Positions 61,706 to 64,000 of a stretch of 64,000 nt of DNA are shown here, in pieces. Within the stretch, counting starts at the first letter, position 1. Each line of letters opens with the position of its first letter. The stretch comes from WTFY01 sp965205275 (GTDB taxonomy: Bacteria > Pseudomonadota > Gammaproteobacteria > UBA4575), in NCBI GenBank assembly GCA_965205275.1, contig OZ242168.1:310001-374000 (forward strand), in the 5' to 3' direction. The position numbers and the translations under genes are program-made. The notes under the pieces are model-generated. The model had not been told where the DNA came from and did not search any database. It worked only from the letters and a program-made list of their open reading frames with translations.

Positions 61706-63049
61706 ATGCAGCACAAGCCTTACGAACATGTTCAGGTCCCGGCACAGGGGGAAGCCATAACGCTCAATCCAGACAAAAGCCTGGATGTTCCTGACAATCC
61801 GATTATTCCGTTTATAGAAGGGGATGGGATTGGTCTGGATGTCACTCCAGTGATGAGGCGTGTGGTCGCAGCAGCCGTTAATCAGGCCTATGAAGGGAAG
61901 CGTCGTATCAGCTGGATGGAGCTTTATGCAGGTGAAAAAGCTGCACGTTTATATGGCAGGCATGACTTCCTGCCGGGAGAATCACTTGAAGTGATGAAAA
62001 AATATGTCGTTTCAATAAAAGGCCCGCTGGCTACTCCTGTGGGAGAGGGGATGCGTTCATTAAATGTAGCCATACGTCAGAAGCTGGATTTATTTGCCTG
62101 TGTACGCCCGATTCGTTATTTCCCGGGCACACCTACTCCGTTAAAAGACTCAGCTACTACAGACATGGTGATTTTCAGGGAAAATACTGAAGATATCTAT
62201 GCAGGCATTGAGTGGGAGGCACAGAGTGAAGAGGCAAAAAAAATCATCAAATTTCTGCGTGGTGAAATGAAGGTTACAAAAATTCGCTTTCCAGAGACGT
62301 CCGGCATCGGCATCAAACCTGTTTCAAAAGAAGGTTCAGTTCGATTAATACGTAAAGCTATTCAATATGCAATAGATAATAGCCGTAGTTCTGTTTCCCT
62401 GGTGCATAAGGGAAATATCATGAAATTCACAGAAGGGGCGTTTCGAAACTGGGGGTATGAGTTAGCCCTGCAAGAGTTCAAGGCTGAAGTAATTGGTGAG
62501 GGTCCCTGGTGTAAAATAAAAAATCCGCATAACGGTAAAGAAATTATTATCAAGGATATAATTGCGGATAACTTTTTGCAGCAAATTTTGTTAAAGCCGG
62601 AAAGCTATGAGGTGATTGCTACCCTGAACCTGAATGGTGACTATATTTCCGATGCTTTGGCGGCACAGGTAGGGGGCATTGGAATTGCACCAGGGGCAAA
62701 TATCTCGGATGACGTTGCATGCTTTGAAGCTACACATGGCACGGCACCTAGCCATGCTGGCAAAGATCGGGTCAATCCTGGGTCTATTATCCTGTCTGCT
62801 GAAATGATGCTACGCCATATAGGCTGGACTAAAGCAGCCGAGTTGGTAGTAGCCGGAATTTCCGGTGCGATAGCGTCCAGAACAGTGACATATGATTTAG
62901 CCCGGGCCCGGGCAGGATTTCAGGCCAAGGCACGCCGGCCAGGTACTTCCCAAGATGTGCAGGAAGATCTTCAGCGTCTGATGCCGGGAGCGACCTTGGT
63001 GAGCACTTCAGGTTTTGGAGATGCAATTATCAAAAATATGTGCATATAG
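61706..63049 (+). CDS. icd: Isocitrate dehydrogenase (NADP-type)
   Basis: The 447-residue protein resembles E. coli Icd: EGDGIGLDVTPVMRRVV, the substrate loop RSLNVAIRQKLDLFACVRPIRYF (with the Ser phosphorylated by AceK in E. coli), FRENTEDIYAGIEW and GTAPSHAGKDRVNPGS. It is longer than usual because about 25 residues (ARAGFQAKARRPG and following) are inserted between TVTYDLAR and LMPGATLVSTSGF, which are normally nearly adjacent. The insertion is in frame. Confidence 0.94.
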   Translation: MQHKPYEHVQVPAQGEAITLNPDKSLDVPDNPIIPFIEGDGIGLDVTPVMRRVVAAAVNQAYEGKRRISWMELYAGEKAARLYGRHDFLPGESLEVMKKYVVSIKGPLATPVGEGMRSLNVAIRQKLDLFACVRPIRYFPGTPTPLKDSATTDMVIFRENTEDIYAGIEWEAQSEEAKKIIKFLRGEMKVTKIRFPETSGIGIKPVSKEGSVRLIRKAIQYAIDNSRSSVSLVHKGNIMKFTEGAFRNWGYELALQEFKAEVIGEGPWCKIKNPHNGKEIIIKDIIADNFLQQILLKPESYEVIATLNLNGDYISDALAAQVGGIGIAPGANISDDVACFEATHGTAPSHAGKDRVNPGSIILSAEMMLRHIGWTKAAELVVAGISGAIASRTVTYDLARARAGFQAKARRPGTSQDVQEDLQRLMPGATLVSTSGFGDAIIKNMCI

Positions 63050-63223
63050 TGTCTGGATGAGCCTGTGGGACAATAGAACCTGCTGATTGTCGATAAGTGG
63101 ATATTGGGCAGTCAACATGCAATCCGGTAGAGCCAAGGCTTGTCAAGTTTCGGAGTCGAACGGGGAAGTACGGGCTAAACAAACAGGGGAAGGTTCCGGA
63201 TTTAGGAGTTAATTTATTCAACG

Positions 63224-63562
63224 ATGGCTAAAAAGCAGCTTTACAAAATCAGCTTTTATAACCTGAACAAAGTTTACGAAGTGTATGCCCATCAGGTGTA
63301 CCAATCTGACTTGTATGGATTCATTACCATAGAAGGGTTGGTTTTTGGTGCAAGGGCGACTGTAGTGGTAGACCCGAGTGAAGAAAAACTAAAATCTGAG
63401 TTTGAGCAGGTAAAACGTTTTTTTGTACCCATGCATGCAGTTATTCGGATTGACGAAGTAGACAAGCAGGGTGTAGCCAAAATTTCAGACGCTGGCGAAA
63501 ATATTGCGCATTTCCCATCCTCAGTCTATAGCCCCGGGAATGACAGAGGTAAAAAATCATAA
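63224..63562 (+). CDS. DUF1820 family protein
   Basis: The 112-residue product fits DUF1820: KKQLYKISFYNLNKVYEVYAHQV, GFITIEGLVFG, VVVDPSEEKLKSEFEQVKRFFVPMHAVIRIDEVDKQG. The family is widespread in gammaproteobacteria and has no assigned function. No signal peptide or membrane segment. Confidence 0.85.
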   Translation: MAKKQLYKISFYNLNKVYEVYAHQVYQSDLYGFITIEGLVFGARATVVVDPSEEKLKSEFEQVKRFFVPMHAVIRIDEVDKQGVAKISDAGENIAHFPSSVYSPGNDRGKKS

Positions 63563-63662
63563 TCAGGTTTGAATCCCTGTTGCATGTAGGGGTATGAACC
63601 TTGGGCCAACAGAGCAACAATGTATCCATTGTTTCAGAGGCTTCCATACTGTTGTATTGTTC

Positions 63663-63754
63663 GGAGAGATGCCGGAGTGGTCGAACGGGCTCGCCTGGAA
63701 AGTGAGTGTGTCCTCAACGGGGCACCGAGGGTTCGAATCCCTCTCTCTCCGCCA
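63663..63754 (+). tRNA. tRNA-Ser (GGA anticodon)
   Basis: The 92-nt class II tRNA has acceptor GGAGAGA pairing TCTCTCC, discriminator G and encoded CCA. The anticodon loop CTGGAAA gives GGA. A long variable arm (GTGTGTCCTCAACGGGGCAC region) marks tRNA-Ser. The T-arm is GAGGG-TTCGAAT-CCCTC. Confidence 0.95.
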
Positions 63755-63838
63755 TCAGAAAGGTATGGTTATTTACAAGGCCATTCATGCGATCATTGCC
63801 ATGTTTTAAAAACTCAGGCTGTTAGGTTATAGTCACAA

Positions 63839-63952
63839 GGCGGTCTGTATCAGTATCTCTGGGTGGCAAACAGCTGTAAACCCCGCCAGGTCCGGAAGGG
63901 AGCAACGGTAGCAGTTATTTTGGGTGCTTTGGGACAGCTGATGCAGGTCGCC
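63839..63952 (+). ncRNA. ffs: Signal recognition particle 4.5S RNA
   Basis: The conserved SRP tip is present: CCCCGCCAGGTCCGGAAGGG then AGCAACGGTAGC. Flanking arms close the rod: CTGTATCAG (63845-63853) pairs with CTGATGCAG (63938-63946), and GGCG (63839-63842) with CGCC (63949-63952). 4.5S RNA binds Ffh for co-translational targeting of membrane proteins. Exact ends are estimated from the stem. Confidence 0.92.
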
Positions 63953-64000
63953 AAGTAGTTGAAACAAGAAAACCCGCATATCACGGCAATGAGTTACCAA

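Overview
The window looks like a chromosomal segment of a gammaproteobacterium of moderate G+C. The nuoA-N order, the rimP-nusA-infB-rbfA-truB-rpsO-pnp cluster, guaB-guaA-tadA, a DUF1820 protein and a 4.5S RNA gene all fit that group. I cannot name the genus. Accessory genes suggest an aerobic heterotroph that uses hydrocarbons or organosulfur compounds: a XylM/XylA-like oxygenase set, an SfnG-like flavin monooxygenase set, a branched-chain-type ABC importer with a CoA ligase, and isocitrate lyase.

Layout. 0-2.7 kb: a worn region with a small hypothetical gene, a truncated haemoglobin, an M48 lipoprotein peptidase and two transposase remnants. 3.1-17.6 kb: the complete nuo operon (complex I), with nuoL broken by one missing base. 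18.3 kb: initiator tRNA-Met. 18.4-30.8 kb: an accessory block lying between tRNA-fMet and rimP, two loci that are close neighbours in many gammaproteobacteria. It holds a decayed dehydrogenase, a flavin reductase, an orphan sigma-54 response regulator, a sigma-54 promoter ahead of a periplasmic binding protein, ribBA, a 62-residue EF-Ts-like mini-protein, an SfnG-like monooxygenase preceded by 58-bp repeats carrying palindromes, an FMN reductase, an unknown 101-residue protein, an OsmC-like protein and a lipoyl-domain dihydrolipoamide dehydrogenase. 30.9-39.9 kb: the conserved translation and RNA-decay cluster, then msrB.

40.1-43.7 kb: a XylM-like membrane hydroxylase, a mono-cluster ferredoxin, a GST-like protein, a XylA-like reductase and a two-helix membrane protein. 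43.8-50.9 kb: a histone-H1-like/DksA fusion, xseA, guaB, guaA and tadA, with a tandem duplication that leaves a truncated tadA copy. 51.4-58.5 kb: acyl-CoA synthetase plus an ABC importer whose binding protein is a close paralogue of the one in the accessory block. 58.5-64 kb: an MBL-fold hydrolase and rraA on the minus strand, then aceA, icd, a DUF1820 gene, tRNA-Ser(GGA) and 4.5S RNA.

How it may work together (inference): the accessory block reads as a regulated flavin-dependent oxidation module, with FMN supply (ribBA), FMN reduction (two reductases), an FMNH2-dependent monooxygenase and an orphan binding protein that could dock on the importer at 53-58 kb. The XylMA-like set would oxidise a hydrocarbon, the CoA ligase would activate the resulting acid, and AceA would allow growth on acetyl-CoA. 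The XylM-like gene and most of the importer's binding-protein gene share a codon style unlike the rest of the window.
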